Notes: generated by a model not told the origin, from the letters alone. A stretch of 64,000 nucleotides of DNA from Ligilactobacillus sp. WC1T17 (GCA_900110005.1 FOCC01000002.1:62001-126000); one strand, 5' to 3'. Counted from the stretch's first letter, positions 39,305-49,620 are shown. Numbers and translations are program-made.

Positions 39305-40480
39305 TTAATGTTTTTGCCAGTTGATAAAACGTCCTAAAATCAGACCAATCAACCCCCAAATAAGCATCGTAATCGTCAAAAACCATAGCGAATGATTCCA
39401 GCCGGCATTGGTCTTAAAATAACCGAATAAAGTTGGCCCTAGGCTGGCTAATAAATAGCCGATGGTTTGCACCATGCCGCTAATTAAGTTGGTTTCATTG
39501 CGCTCTTTGCTTAAGATAGAAATCAAACTCATACTGATGGTAAAAGTACAAGCCACACCAAAGCCTAAAGCAATGCAAGCCAAAACCACCCCTACAAAGT
39601 TAGGCAGATAAACCAGCAGCAAGCTCCCTAAGGTAAAACAAAAAATTAAGGCTACCGTGACACCATAATAACGCTGTTTGCTCTTCAAAAAGCTGGCTGC
39701 AATATATGATACTGGAAAACCAACAATTTGGAAAAAGGCAAATAATAACCCGGCCTGATTAGCTGAAAAGCCGGCTGCTGAAATGACCGTTGGCAGCCAG
39801 GTTGTCAAAGCATAAAAAGCTACTGATTGCAGGCCCATGTAAAGCGCTAGCAGCCAGATTTCAGGACGTTTTAATACCAAAACAAAATTTTGCAACTGGC
39901 TGGATTTTGGGCCCGGTTCACTTTGACTAGGCTGATTTTTAGTGACATACAAATTCCATAAAATCATCGCAAGCACTGCTGGAATAGCTGATAATTGCAA
40001 GGTTAATTTCCAACCCAGCATTTGGGCCAAGGGACTTGCTACTCCCCCAGTTAAAGCACAAAAAAAGCTGTTTGAAGCAGTATATAAACCGTTAAGCTTT
40101 AAAGCTTCTTTGGGTTTCCATTCTAAAATAGCCGCTGGAATAAGCACGTTTAAAAATGTAATCCCAATCCCACAGAGCAATGTTCCTAAAATTAATAAAG
40201 TTGGTGAATAAACCCGAAAAAGATTAGCTACAATAATCAAGCCTAAAGCCAGGTTCAAAGACCTTTTGCTCCCTAAAATGTTGCCTAAAGGTGCAACGAA
40301 AATCGATAGCAAAGCAAAGCACAATAGCGGAATACTCGTCAAGCTCCCCATCACAGCCGATGATAAATTTAAGGCAGCAGCCACCTTGGTTAAAATCGGC
40401 GACAGCATGATAATTGAAATCCGCATATTAGCTGCCACTAAAAAGATCACTAAGCCGAAATTTAAATATTTTTTCTCCAT
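39305..40480 (-). CDS. Major facilitator superfamily transporter, CynX/NimT type
   Basis: 391 residues with 12 predicted membrane helices. The start MEKKYLNFGLVIFLVAANMRISI and the pattern of small residues in helix 1 match the CynX (cyanate-type) anion/drug MFS subfamily. The substrate cannot be told from the sequence. ATG has GAGGG upstream. Single-gene unit. Confidence 0.82.
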   Translation of the reverse strand: MEKKYLNFGLVIFLVAANMRISIIMLSPILTKVAAALNLSSAVMGSLTSIPLLCFALLSIFVAPLGNILGSKRSLNLALGLIIVANLFRVYSPTLLILGTLLCGIGITFLNVLIPAAILEWKPKEALKLNGLYTASNSFFCALTGGVASPLAQMLGWKLTLQLSAIPAVLAMILWNLYVTKNQPSQSEPGPKSSQLQNFVLVLKRPEIWLLALYMGLQSVAFYALTTWLPTVISAAGFSANQAGLLFAFFQIVGFPVSYIAASFLKSKQRYYGVTVALIFCFTLGSLLLVYLPNFVGVVLACIALGFGVACTFTISMSLISILSKERNETNLISGMVQTIGYLLASLGPTLFGYFKTNAGWNHSLWFLTITMLIWGLIGLILGRFINWQKH

Positions 40481-40510
40481 AAAAGCCCTCTTTTTCCTAT
40501 TCCCTCATTA

Positions 40511-40550
40511 AAAAAATAGTGGTGCCAGTTTCAGCTGACACCCACTATTT
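40511..40550 (-). terminator. Terminator downstream of murC
   Basis: Minus strand AATAGTGG...TGTCAG/CTGGCA...CCACTATT followed by seven T (40517-40511), directly after the murC stop. Confidence 0.85.
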
Positions 40551-41882
40551 CTAGTTATTTTTCAAACTTAAATTAGACAACAATTCTTCGTAAGCTTGTT
40601 CATACTTAGGAATATCGCCTGCCCCCATAAAGATTACGACATCATCATGGTAATCAAGCAAAGGTGACATATTATCAAGCTGTAAAACAGCGCCACCCTT
40701 GGTAATCTTCTTGCCTAAATCAGCCGCTGAAATCTTGCCGTCATGTTCTCTAATAGAGCTGAAGATTTCAGTTAAATAAACTTTATCTGCTAAATCTAAA
40801 CTCTTGGCAAAGTCATCCATCAAAGCTACCGTACGGCTGAATGTGTGTGGTTGGAAAACAGCAATAATCTTTTTAGCTGGATATTGTTGTCTAGCAGCAT
40901 CAATCGTAGCAGCAATTTCAGAAGGATGGTGTGCATAATCATCGATGATAACCATGTCGGCAATCTTCTTTTCTGAAAAACGGCGCTTTACCCCTTTAAA
41001 GGTCATCAATTCGCTGGCAACTGCCTTAGCTTCAATTTTTTCCATATGGGATACAGCAATCACTGCTAAAGAGTTCAAAACATTGTGTTTGCCAAACAAA
41101 GGAATCGTAAAGTTGCCTAAAAATTCATCTTTTAAATAAACGTCAAAACTCGATCCATTGGTTGTCCGCTTAATATTTTCTGCTCTAATGTCGTCATTTG
41201 CAGCCGTTCCGTAATAATAAACAGGCACCTTAGCTTTTAATTGACGCAAATGTTCATCTTCTCCCCAAACAAATAAAGCTTTCTTGGTATGATCAGCCAA
41301 TTCTTGGAAAGCATCACAGACATCTTCAATTCCTGTAAAATAATCCGGATGATCAAAATCAATGTTGGTCATAATAGTATAGTCTGGATGATAGCCGGCA
41401 AAATGGCGGCGGTATTCATCAGCTTCAAATACAAAGAAGCGGGCATCAGGAATACCTTTGCCTGTTCCATCGCCAACCAAATAACTTGTCGGTGAAACAC
41501 CGCTCAACACATGAGCTAATAAACCGGTTGTACTGGTCTTACCGTGTGCGCCCGCAACACCAATACTGGTTGTTTCTTCAATTAACATTTCTACAACTTG
41601 CGGATAAGTTAAAACCTTAAGCCCCATTTCTTTAGCTTTGGCAATTTCAACTTGATCATCCCCAAAAGCATTACCCGCAACAATGGTCATCCCAGGCGTA
41701 ATGTTATTTTCATCAAATGGTAAAATCTTAATACCAGCTTGTTCTAAGCCCCGCTGGGTAAAAGTGTATTTTTCAATATCAGAGCCGACAACCTTGCAGC
41801 CCTTATCATTTAAGATTAACGCTAAAGCGCTCATTCCTGTCCCTTTGATTCCGACGAAGAAATACGTGGTTTCCATATCCAT
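40551..41882 (-). CDS. murC: UDP-N-acetylmuramate--L-alanine ligase
   Basis: 443 residues. The Mur ligase signature is [14 protein letters not shown], the ATP loop [18 protein letters not shown], and [14 protein letters not shown] is conserved. It adds L-Ala to UDP-MurNAc in peptidoglycan synthesis. ATG at 41882 has GAGGAA six bases upstream. It follows sftA, as in Bacillus. Confidence 0.97.
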   Translation of the reverse strand: MDMETTYFFVGIKGTGMSALALILNDKGCKVVGSDIEKYTFTQRGLEQAGIKILPFDENNITPGMTIVAGNAFGDDQVEIAKAKEMGLKVLTYPQVVEMLIEETTSIGVAGAHGKTSTTGLLAHVLSGVSPTSYLVGDGTGKGIPDARFFVFEADEYRRHFAGYHPDYTIMTNIDFDHPDYFTGIEDVCDAFQELADHTKKALFVWGEDEHLRQLKAKVPVYYYGTAANDDIRAENIKRTTNGSSFDVYLKDEFLGNFTIPLFGKHNVLNSLAVIAVSHMEKIEAKAVASELMTFKGVKRRFSEKKIADMVIIDDYAHHPSEIAATIDAARQQYPAKKIIAVFQPHTFSRTVALMDDFAKSLDLADKVYLTEIFSSIREHDGKISAADLGKKITKGGAVLQLDNMSPLLDYHDDVVIFMGAGDIPKYEQAYEELLSNLSLKNN

Positions 41883-41974
41883 TGAAAGTTCCTCTTTTCA
41901 TTTTACAATCATGTTAAGTTTACCATACTAGCTCACGCAAATAAACGACTAATTAAATAACTATTTTTCACCCG

Positions 41975-44086
41975 TTAAAAACGCATATTATTCAACGCTT
42001 CTTGCGTTAAATTAACCTTCCGCGGCTTAGCTCCATGCGCCTTGGAAATATATCCCCGTGCTTCTAATGTATCAATCATCGAAGCTGCACGGTTATAGCC
42101 GATTGAGAAGACGCGCTGCAATTTGGAAGTTGAAATGGTGTCTTCATTGACAATATAATCCAACACCCGTGGCATCAATTCATCTTCTTTTTCTAAAATA
42201 ACGGCTTTTTTCTTTAGTTTTTCGGGGTCAAATGCATAGCTAGGCTGTGCCTGCTGCCTGATAAAGTCACAAATATCATCAATTTCATCGTCTATATAAG
42301 TTCCCTGCAAACGCACCGGCTGGCTGGCTCCGCTGGCCAAAAAGAGCATATCGCCTTTGCCTAAAAGTCTTTCCGCCCCAGAAGCATCCAAAATCGTCCG
42401 TGAATCAGTCGAACTGGCAACCATAAAGGCCAAACGGGTTGGTATATTATTTTTAATTAAGCCGGTAACCACATCAACACTTGGTCTTTGTGTTGCTACA
42501 ATCAGGTGAATACCGGCTGCTCTAGCTTTTTGCGTAATGCGGGCAATATACTCTTGCACTTCTGATGAAGAGGCCATCATCAAATCAGCCAATTCATCAA
42601 TAACAATCAAAATATAAGGTAATTTATCAGCTGGATGTCCTTTTTTGACGACTTTATCATTATATCCCGCTAAATTTCTGGCACCTAATTGCGCCATCTT
42701 CTGGTAGCGGTCTTCCATTTCGTCAACGGCCCACTTCAAAGCCTCTGTAGCTTGCTTAGCATCAGAAATAACCGGCGCCAGCAGGTGGGCAATACCTTGG
42801 TAAGGTGCTAGTTCAACTGCTTTAGGATCAATTAACAGTAATTTAACCTCTGAAGGTTTAGCTTTATATAAAATTGAAACCAATAAACTGTTAATAAAGA
42901 CTGACTTGCCCGACCCCGTCGCCCCAGCAATTAGGCCGTGCGGCATCTTAGCAATATCAAAAACTCTTGGTTGACCAAATAAATCGACCCCTAACGCTGT
43001 TGTCAGCGGTGAAGAAGCTTCTTGGAAGGCTTTTGATTCTAGAACTTCTGCTAATAAAACCTGGCGGGCTTTTTGGTTAGGAATTTCAATTCCAACCGTA
43101 CTGCGTCCTGGAATTGGCGCTTCAATTCTGATGTCTTTAGCTGCCAAAGCCAGTTTTAAATCATCATTTAAATTAGTAATCTTATTGACCTTTACCCCGC
43201 GATCCAAGACCAATTCAAACTGGGTCACCGTCGGTCCAATGGTCCAATGTACCACATGAGCGCCAACTTTAAATGATTTTAACGTTTCATCCAAAACTTT
43301 GGCTTGCTTTTGAGCCCAGTCATCGCTTTGTTTTTGGTTTTTTTCATGCTTATGGTCCAACAGCTCTAAAGACGGAAATTGATATGATTTAGCCGGCGCT
43401 AGCGGCTGTGCAGTCGGTAATACATCAGGTTCTGCGGATACAGGGAGCTTTTCAGGTGAAATGAGCGGAAACTTTTGGCTTTCACCTTTGATATCAGTTT
43501 CAGCTGACTCAGGTAATGTTTGCTGAACTTTGGCTTCAACTTTCCAAGGATGTTTAATATCTGTTTTATTTTGATTTACTGCTGCGTTTGGCTTTAACTC
43601 AACTTCCGGCGCTGCTTTAAGCATTGGCTCGGCTTTAGCCTCTTCAGTATGTGATACTGGTTGCGGCATCATTTCCGGTTCTAATTTCGGTTCAGCTTCA
43701 TTTGCAGCTGACGGCATTTCAGTGACAGCTTCTGGCTTAACAGCCGCTTGCATTTCTACTTCTGAAGGGCTAGCTTGTAGCTTATCTTCAGCTTCATTTT
43801 CAAGTTCAGCCATCTGCAAGACTTCTGCCGACAGCCCGTGTGTTAAATCAACCAGTGGTACATCATCATGCTGGCTGAAAAATAAGTACCTATCTAATGG
43901 TTTAAAAAGTTCTTGAATTAATAACTTATAGTTTGGTTCCGCAACTGTTTGACTAGCCATAGATGGCGGTACAACAGTTGGATGAAAAAAACGTCTCCTT
44001 GGTGGCACCACCTGGCTGTTTTTTTTCCTATGACCATCTTTAGACGCATTGCTGCGCAAAAAGCTTGGTCCATCATAATCTTTCAT
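41975..44086 (-). CDS. sftA: FtsK/SpoIIIE-family DNA translocase without membrane anchor (SftA-like)
   Basis: 703 residues. The N-terminal 250 residues have no membrane helix; they form a Glu/Pro/Ala-rich linker with repeated E-A-x-P patterns. The C-terminal motor has Walker A GATGSGKSVFINSLLVS, Walker B LPYILIVIDELADL, and ends with a winged-helix gamma domain (VLDYIVNEDTISTSKLQRVF). The soluble layout and the order ytpR-sftA-murC match B. subtilis SftA, which clears DNA from the division septum. It could also serve as the only FtsK of this cell. Confidence 0.88.
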   Translation of the reverse strand: MKDYDGPSFLRSNASKDGHRKKNSQVVPPRRRFFHPTVVPPSMASQTVAEPNYKLLIQELFKPLDRYLFFSQHDDVPLVDLTHGLSAEVLQMAELENEAEDKLQASPSEVEMQAAVKPEAVTEMPSAANEAEPKLEPEMMPQPVSHTEEAKAEPMLKAAPEVELKPNAAVNQNKTDIKHPWKVEAKVQQTLPESAETDIKGESQKFPLISPEKLPVSAEPDVLPTAQPLAPAKSYQFPSLELLDHKHEKNQKQSDDWAQKQAKVLDETLKSFKVGAHVVHWTIGPTVTQFELVLDRGVKVNKITNLNDDLKLALAAKDIRIEAPIPGRSTVGIEIPNQKARQVLLAEVLESKAFQEASSPLTTALGVDLFGQPRVFDIAKMPHGLIAGATGSGKSVFINSLLVSILYKAKPSEVKLLLIDPKAVELAPYQGIAHLLAPVISDAKQATEALKWAVDEMEDRYQKMAQLGARNLAGYNDKVVKKGHPADKLPYILIVIDELADLMMASSSEVQEYIARITQKARAAGIHLIVATQRPSVDVVTGLIKNNIPTRLAFMVASSTDSRTILDASGAERLLGKGDMLFLASGASQPVRLQGTYIDDEIDDICDFIRQQAQPSYAFDPEKLKKKAVILEKEDELMPRVLDYIVNEDTISTSKLQRVFSIGYNRAASMIDTLEARGYISKAHGAKPRKVNLTQEALNNMRF

Positions 44087-44115
44087 TAATATCAATCCTA
44101 ACTAAATACAAATAA

Positions 44116-44142
44116 AAGGAGTTAGGCAAATCCTAACTCCTT
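44116..44142 (-). terminator. Terminator downstream of ytpR
   Basis: Perfect 11-bp stem AAGGAGTTAGG/CCTAACTCCTT, followed on the minus strand by TTATTTG. Confidence 0.8.
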
Positions 44143-44162
44143 CATTCTAACATAATTAAGCC

Positions 44163-44804
44163 TTAAGCTTGGAATAAATTTTGGGCTTTTTGAAAGTCAA
44201 AAGCTTGCCCGCAAGGATATTCTTCAGGGTCGAGCACCAAAATTCCCCGCTTTTGCGGAGCATTAGGCAAAGCCAATTCGCGCGCAGAACAAATCATCCC
44301 AAAACTATCAATTCCGCGCAATTTACCAGCAAAAATGAGGCTGCCATCCGGCATCATTGCACCCACCTTGGCCACCACGACATTTTGTCCAGCTTCAATG
44401 TTGGGTGCACCGCAAACAATTTGCAGCTGTTTTTGACCATCAATTGTTACTTTAGTCACATGCAAATGATCAGAATCAGGATGGTCTTCCAATTCATCTA
44501 CATGTCCTACAACAAATTTAGGTTCATGGTCATTGACAAGTTCAGCTTCAAAACCAGCCTTGGTTAAAGCGGCATTTAATTTTTCAACTTGCGCATCATC
44601 AAGGAAAACTTGGCCCAAAACATCCAGTTCACCTAAAATAGCCGCTGCATCAAAAAAATTGTATCCTTTGGTCTGATTTGTTTCTTCATCAAAGATGCGA
44701 ACAATATTTTCTTTCTTCTCAAAAGCTTGTGTGCCTTGATCATCGGCCACAACCACCAATAAAACATCACCAAGTTGTTCTTTATTGTAACTTGCAATTA
44801 ACAT
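44163..44804 (-). CDS. ytpR: YtpR-type tRNA-binding domain protein
   Basis: 213 residues. The C-terminal half is an EMAPII/Trbp111-like tRNA-binding OB fold (VGHVDELEDHPDSDHLHVTKV, IVCGAPNIEAGQNVVVAKVGAMMPDG, and the end MICSARELALP). It resembles the N-terminal domain of the phenylalanyl-tRNA synthetase beta chain but is free-standing. Function unknown. It lies after ytpP, as in Bacillus. Confidence 0.9.
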   Translation of the reverse strand: MLIASYNKEQLGDVLLVVVADDQGTQAFEKKENIVRIFDEETNQTKGYNFFDAAAILGELDVLGQVFLDDAQVEKLNAALTKAGFEAELVNDHEPKFVVGHVDELEDHPDSDHLHVTKVTIDGQKQLQIVCGAPNIEAGQNVVVAKVGAMMPDGSLIFAGKLRGIDSFGMICSARELALPNAPQKRGILVLDPEEYPCGQAFDFQKAQNLFQA

Positions 44805-44848
44805 GGACTTAAAACTTCTTTCTTAAAATATGATTTGGGTTATCCCCA

Positions 44849-45169
44849 TTAATTAACGCTCTTTAAAAAGGCTTCAACTTCAGCTTTTGTTTTACGATCC
44901 TTATTAACAAAACGGGCTTTTTCCTGACCATCAACATAAACGATGAAGCTTGGAATCCCCATGACAAAAAGTTCTTGACATAAATCGATATTTTCGTCAC
45001 GATCAACTAAAACAAAAGTATAGTCGCTAAATTCAGCTTCGATTTCAGGCATAGCCGGCTTAATAAACCGGCAATCAGGGCACCAGTCTGCTGTAAAGAA
45101 TAAAACATACTTGCCTTCTTTCAATTGTGCTTCCATTTCAGCTTTAGTCATCTTAGCTAATTTTTCCAT
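44849..45169 (-). CDS. ytpP: Thioredoxin-like protein YtpP
   Basis: 106 residues from ATG at 45169 behind GGAGGTTTAACC. A thioredoxin fold with the active-site motif WCPDC in FFTADWCPDCRFIKP and the cis-Pro loop MGIPSFIVY. It is probably a general thiol-disulfide reductant. The longer frame upstream is not supported. Confidence 0.92.
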   Translation of the reverse strand: MEKLAKMTKAEMEAQLKEGKYVLFFTADWCPDCRFIKPAMPEIEAEFSDYTFVLVDRDENIDLCQELFVMGIPSFIVYVDGQEKARFVNKDRKTKAEVEAFLKSVN

Positions 45170-45280
45170 GGTTAAACCTCCACTATTATTGATTTTTACA
45201 TTATAGCGCATTTAGGTTAAAAAGGCATCAAACTTGCTCAAACATGCTATAATGATAAGAAAAAACAAGGATGTGATTCC

Positions 45281-45589
45281 ATGAAAAAAACAACCCTGCT
45301 AAGCCTTCTTCTCGGTGCCAGTGCAGGTGTCCTCGGAGCTAAAGCTTATTTAGCCCGGCCCTTATCTGCACACCGTGTTTTAACTAAAGTCAAACAGCAA
45401 TTTCAAACCGAATCACCGGTTTACGGTACTTGGATTGAACATAAAAGGCGGCCTTTACAGCGCTTTGCTTTGAAATACCAAACTTATCACGGCGGTTTGT
45501 CGCGCTATGAAGATGAACGGCTGGTTTCATATGAATTTACCGCCGAAGCCAAAACCGGAACTGTTATTGAAATCAAACGCCTTGATTAA
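45281..45589 (+). CDS. Small hypothetical protein with N-terminal membrane anchor (YtzB position)
   Basis: 102 residues. The N-terminus [23 protein letters not shown] is one hydrophobic helix; the rest resembles a single PepSY-like unit (conserved [12 protein letters not shown] and [18 protein letters not shown]). In B. subtilis the PepSY-like gene ytzB sits between trmB and ytpP, so this may be its counterpart, though inverted; that link is inference. AAGGATGTGATTCC precedes ATG, and an extended -10 TGCTATAAT lies at 45245-45253. It overlaps trmB convergently by 4 bp. Confidence 0.75.
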   Translation: MKKTTLLSLLLGASAGVLGAKAYLARPLSAHRVLTKVKQQFQTESPVYGTWIEHKRRPLQRFALKYQTYHGGLSRYEDERLVSYEFTAEAKTGTVIEIKRLD

Positions 45590-46218
45590 AATTTTGCGGT
45601 CAACTTATAAATAGGTTGACCTTTTTTACTGAATTTTTCTTCATATTCAGTCATAACATTATCTTCATCTGTATCATGCAAGTCTAAAAAGACCTGTTCA
45701 AAATGCATGCCGAAATTATTCATGCTGCACAGAGAATATTCAAATAAACCGCGATTGTCGGTCTTAAATTCCAACAAACCGTCATCTTGCATCACTTGCT
45801 TGTATGAAGCTAAGAAGCTCTTATAAGTCAAGCGGCGCTTTTCGTTGCGTTTTTTAGGCCAAGGATCTGAAAAATTAAGGAAAATCCCTGTTACTTCATC
45901 ATCAGCAAAAAATTCCGTCAAGCCGCTGCCATTAGCACAAACCAGCTGCAAGTTAGGTAACTGTGCCTCTAACTGCTTTTTTAAGGTAATTCCGACTGCT
46001 ACCGCCTGCATTTCAAGGCCGATAAAGTTGCGATCAGGGTACTTTTGAGCCATTTCAACAATAAAGCGGCCCTTACCTGTACCAACTTCAACATACAAAG
46101 GTTGCGGCTTGGCAAAACGTTCCTGCCATTTGCCCCGCCATTGTTCCGGCTCAGTAACAACCCATTGCGGATTAGCTTTAATTAAGGGTTTAGCCCAAGG
46201 TTTATTTCGTAAACGCAT
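45586..46218 (-). CDS. trmB: tRNA (guanine(46)-N(7))-methyltransferase
   Basis: 210 residues from ATG at 46218, immediately after GGAGGAAAAG. SAM motif [15 protein letters not shown], catalytic region [18 protein letters not shown], and the end [17 protein letters not shown] are all conserved. It follows ytmP, as in Bacillus. Confidence 0.96.
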   Translation of the reverse strand: MRLRNKPWAKPLIKANPQWVVTEPEQWRGKWQERFAKPQPLYVEVGTGKGRFIVEMAQKYPDRNFIGLEMQAVAVGITLKKQLEAQLPNLQLVCANGSGLTEFFADDEVTGIFLNFSDPWPKKRNEKRRLTYKSFLASYKQVMQDDGLLEFKTDNRGLFEYSLCSMNNFGMHFEQVFLDLHDTDEDNVMTEYEEKFSKKGQPIYKLTAKF

Positions 46219-46250
46219 CTTTTCCTCCAATAATTATCTATTCACGAAAT

Positions 46251-46279
46251 AAGGGATAAAAGGCGACCTTTTATCCCTT
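46251..46279 (-). terminator. Inverted repeat overlapping the end of ytmP, probable weak terminator
   Basis: A perfect 13-bp stem AAGGGATAAAAGG/CCTTTTATCCCTT around a 3-base loop. The 3' arm contains the ytmP stop region. The following stretch on the minus strand is only ATTTCG, so read-through into trmB is likely. Confidence 0.6.
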
Positions 46280-47077
46280 ATTGATTTTAAAAATATCTTC
46301 TTTTGAAAACTCATTAAGCTTTACAATGTCTTGGTTCATTTCATGGAAACGACCACGCATATAGCTATGTTTAATAGACATTAACAGGTACAATCGCAAG
46401 TACCAGTCAACCCTTTGGCATAGTTCAGCAGTCGGCGTACCCTTGACATATTGGCACAGCCAAGCATACCACTGTTCACGTGGGACATATTGACACATTA
46501 ACATACTGAGATCTGTAGCAGGGTCGGCAATCATTGCTGCCTCCCAATCCACTAAATAAAGCTTATGCTTATCAGATAACAGCCAGTTTTTATGGTTTAA
46601 ATCGCCATGACATACTTCGTAATTCGAGCGTTCAAGTTTCGGCTGGCAAGCTCTTAAGTGATTGGCCGTGTTTTTGAGCAGCGGATGCTTTCTGAGGTCA
46701 GGCGCAAGCCCTCTAAAATAGCGGTTAAGCAGTTCCTGTGGAGGCAAAACCTGCCCTCCAATCTGCAGCAGCATTCTTTTTAACAAATCAGAATGGTGCA
46801 AGCGGTACAAGAGGTCGCTAACTTCTTTTTTTTGCATCTCAGTCCGTTTCAAACTGCGGCCATTCTGCCATTCTTGCGCAGTTAAAGTGTCGCCAGTCGA
46901 CATCGTCTTAGTCCACACTAACCGTGGGACAATCTGTTCCAGTGACAAAGCTGCTAAAAAAGGCGAAGAATTCTGCTTGATGAACAGGCGCTGATCATGG
47001 TTAACTCCCATAAAAGCTGTACCTGTATCACCATCAATAGGAAGAACCTGCCAACCATTATCCAAATTAAGACTCAA
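46271..47077 (-). CDS. Aminoglycoside/choline kinase-like phosphotransferase (YtmP)
   Basis: 268 residues. The kinase-like fold has the catalytic loop VCHGDLNHKNWLL and the DFG-equivalent LYLVDWEAAMIADPATDLS. Substrate unknown; the family is near thiamine/choline kinases. The start is TTG at 47077, seven bases after AGGAGA. It lies upstream of trmB, as ytmP does in Bacillus. Confidence 0.87.
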   Translation of the reverse strand: MSLNLDNGWQVLPIDGDTGTAFMGVNHDQRLFIKQNSSPFLAALSLEQIVPRLVWTKTMSTGDTLTAQEWQNGRSLKRTEMQKKEVSDLLYRLHHSDLLKRMLLQIGGQVLPPQELLNRYFRGLAPDLRKHPLLKNTANHLRACQPKLERSNYEVCHGDLNHKNWLLSDKHKLYLVDWEAAMIADPATDLSMLMCQYVPREQWYAWLCQYVKGTPTAELCQRVDWYLRLYLLMSIKHSYMRGRFHEMNQDIVKLNEFSKEDIFKINKG

Positions 47078-47146
47078 CGTAGGCTCTCCTTTTGAAAATA
47101 TCGATAACTAAAGTAATTTTAGCTAACTCATCCTTTATGTGTCAAG

Positions 47147-48340
47147 CTATTTTTCCTTAGACTGTCTCTTTAATAAGGCATAGCTTTCTAATAACAGTAA
47201 AATCCCAGTCACTAAACTGTATTTTACATCTCTGGTACCTGCAAAATAGCAAATGGTAAAAAGCAGCACAACGGCCAGCATTAAAATCCGCATTAATTTA
47301 GCAAAATCCCGGGTTTTATCCGTCTGTGTCAGCGGATAAAGGTGAGTAAAAACAATTTCGTTATACTTGTCTTTTAAAGGTCCCATCTGAAAACAGATCA
47401 AATAAGTAAAAATCAAAGCAATCAGCAAGGCTAAGTAACGATTTTCCAAAAAACATAGTAAAAGGCCGCCTAAAACGAGCAAGCGGAAAAACAAACTACC
47501 AAAACTACCTGACCGCACCAAGCCTCGGGCAAATAAATAGTAATAAGGTCGCTTTTTATGTGCCTTAGGCAGCATAAAATCCAAATATTTGCGGCGCTTA
47601 GCACTAGTGACCACATAAGGAACATCGCAAAATAAGTTAAAAAAGCGATACAAATTCATCATACGGCTGCTTTCTTTGCCGATAGCCTGCTGCCACAAAA
47701 AGATTTGCTTTTCGCCCATGCTTTGACGCCATATAAAAATAAGCAGGCAGCCAACCAAACTGAAAGTCAGGGCATAAACCCCTAAACCTAAAGCAGCAAT
47801 TAAAAAATTAATGAAAGGATATACTACACAAAACAGAAATTTGATTCCTTTTGACATTTCAAAATATAAGGTAAACTCTTCTAAGCTAAGCCAAAAATAT
47901 TTTAAAACTATCGCGGTTAAGCAGATAAAAGTCACCTGCAAGCGGTCAAATTTCAAAATAAAAAGTAAAAATGGTACTAAAACTAAACTGCATCCTATTG
48001 TAAATAAAACTCCAGTTACTAAAGAAGCTCTTTTGGCTCTTGTCAAATAACGTCTGATTTCACCTTCTTTGGGCAATAAAAAGACCGCATCTGCCGGTTT
48101 AAGCAGTGTTTTTAACTGTCCAAATTGAATCACCAAGGTTAAAATTACCGCCATAATATAAGGTGCATAACTTGGCGTCGGCTGATTTTTTAAGGCTTTA
48201 AGATAGTTTGAATAAGCTAAACCTAAGCCACCAAAGGCAAATAACAAAGATAAGACAAAAAAATCATTTAAAACATAACGCAAATATTTAAAAATTTGTT
48301 TTAAATATGCCCTTTGCCGTACTTGATACAATTTAAGCAT
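47147..48340 (-). CDS. ecsB: ABC transporter permease EcsB
   Basis: About 397 residues with some ten membrane helices and basic cytoplasmic loops, as in EcsB. With EcsA it forms an ABC exporter that in Bacillus affects secretion, competence and peptide processing by intramembrane proteases. ATG at 48340 overlaps the ecsA end by 8 bp and has GGTGA upstream; GTG at 48349 is an alternative. Confidence 0.87.
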   Translation of the reverse strand: MLKLYQVRQRAYLKQIFKYLRYVLNDFFVLSLLFAFGGLGLAYSNYLKALKNQPTPSYAPYIMAVILTLVIQFGQLKTLLKPADAVFLLPKEGEIRRYLTRAKRASLVTGVLFTIGCSLVLVPFLLFILKFDRLQVTFICLTAIVLKYFWLSLEEFTLYFEMSKGIKFLFCVVYPFINFLIAALGLGVYALTFSLVGCLLIFIWRQSMGEKQIFLWQQAIGKESSRMMNLYRFFNLFCDVPYVVTSAKRRKYLDFMLPKAHKKRPYYYLFARGLVRSGSFGSLFFRLLVLGGLLLCFLENRYLALLIALIFTYLICFQMGPLKDKYNEIVFTHLYPLTQTDKTRDFAKLMRILMLAVVLLFTICYFAGTRDVKYSLVTGILLLLESYALLKRQSKEK

Positions 48341-49076
48341 GCTCTTCACCCGCCAATTCAGTCATTCCTAAATAAATATCAGCTAATGAAGCATCCTTAG
48401 CACCGTACAAATCCCTAAGCTCAGCTAACGTTCCCTTGGCCTTAAGGCTTCCTTGATCAATCATCACAAAACGGTCGCAATACTTTTCTGCTGTTGATAA
48501 AACGTGGGTTGACATCAAAACCCCTGCTCCACGCTGCTTTACTTGGTCGATCAAATTCAATAAATCTCTTGTTGCTAAAGGATCAAGGCCTAAAAATGGT
48601 TCATCAATAATAAAAAGTTCGGCTTCCGTCATGAAAGCACAGGTAATCATCACTTTTTGCTTCATTCCTTTAGAAAAGTTAGCGGGAAACCAATCTAATT
48701 TATTATCTAGACGGAAAATTTTCAATAAAGATAAAGCCTTTTGAAAAGCCGTCTCATAGTCAAGGTCATAAGCCATAATGGTCATTTCTAAATGCTCTTT
48801 GAGCGTTAATTCTTCATATAAAACGGGGGTTTCCGGAATATAAGCCAGCTTTTTTTTATAATTAATCGGATCCTTTTTAATTGATGTTTCACCAACTAAA
48901 ATCTGCCCGCTTTGTGCCTGCAGCAAGCCGATAATGTGCTTAATGGTCGTAGATTTGCCAGCCCCGTTCAAACCGATTAAGCCGACTAATTCGCCTTCAT
49001 TGACGGTAAAACTCAAGTCTTTGAGCACAGGCCGCATAAAATATCCGCCTGTCAAATTTTCTACATCTAAAATCAT
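48333..49076 (-). CDS. ecsA: ABC transporter ATP-binding protein EcsA
   Basis: 247 residues. Walker A GLNGAGKSTTIKHI, signature FSKGMKQKV, Walker B LFIIDEPFLGLDPLA and the H-loop STHV are complete. ATG at 49076 has GGAAGGGA nine bases upstream. It is divergent from hit, the same arrangement as in Bacillus. Confidence 0.93.
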   Translation of the reverse strand: MILDVENLTGGYFMRPVLKDLSFTVNEGELVGLIGLNGAGKSTTIKHIIGLLQAQSGQILVGETSIKKDPINYKKKLAYIPETPVLYEELTLKEHLEMTIMAYDLDYETAFQKALSLLKIFRLDNKLDWFPANFSKGMKQKVMITCAFMTEAELFIIDEPFLGLDPLATRDLLNLIDQVKQRGAGVLMSTHVLSTAEKYCDRFVMIDQGSLKAKGTLAELRDLYGAKDASLADIYLGMTELAGEEHA

Positions 49077-49193
49077 CCGCAAAAGTCCCTTCCATTCAAC
49101 TTAATTTTAATTATAACAGAGTTTTTTTCATTTAGCCTTTTCAAAATAAATTCATGTTATAATTAGGGTATCATTTTGAAAGAAGGTTTTTTG

Positions 49194-49619
49194 ATGGACG
49201 ATTGTATTTTCTGCAAAATTATTAAAGGTGAAATTCCTAGCATTACCGTATATGAAGATGATGATGTCAAAGCCTTTTTAGATATCTCACAAGCAACTAA
49301 AGGGCACACGCTTTTGGTGCCAAAAAAGCACGTCCAGGATATTTTTGCTTATGATGATGCCTTAGCTCAAAAAGTTTTAACCAAAATTCCAATGGTGGCC
49401 CAAGCTATCAAAGATAGCGATCCTAAGATTTTAGGCTTAAACATTGTTAACAATAATGGTGAAGTCGCTTACCAATCCGTCTTCCATTCTCATATCCACT
49501 TTATTCCAAGATATGGCAAAGACGATGGTTTTTCGATGGCTTTTAGCGATAATTCGGCTAAATATGACCAAGATGCCTTAAACCAAACAGCAGCTGCCAT
49601 TAAGGCACAATTTAATTAA
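49194..49619 (+). CDS. hit: HIT-family nucleotide-binding protein
   Basis: 141 residues from ATG at 49194 (GAAGG seven bases upstream). Zinc-like CIFCKI at residues 4-9 and the histidine triad HSHIHFIPRY near the C-terminus. HINT-type proteins hydrolyse AMP-lysine or adenosine phosphoramidates; the cell role is unclear. The next gene follows by 1 bp. Confidence 0.93.
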   Translation: MDDCIFCKIIKGEIPSITVYEDDDVKAFLDISQATKGHTLLVPKKHVQDIFAYDDALAQKVLTKIPMVAQAIKDSDPKILGLNIVNNNGEVAYQSVFHSHIHFIPRYGKDDGFSMAFSDNSAKYDQDALNQTAAAIKAQFN

Positions 49620-49620
49620 C

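Noticed and set aside
43722-43916. Plus-strand Ser-rich frame opposite sftA
   Set aside because: It mirrors the Glu/Ala-rich linker of sftA on the other strand; no start signals.
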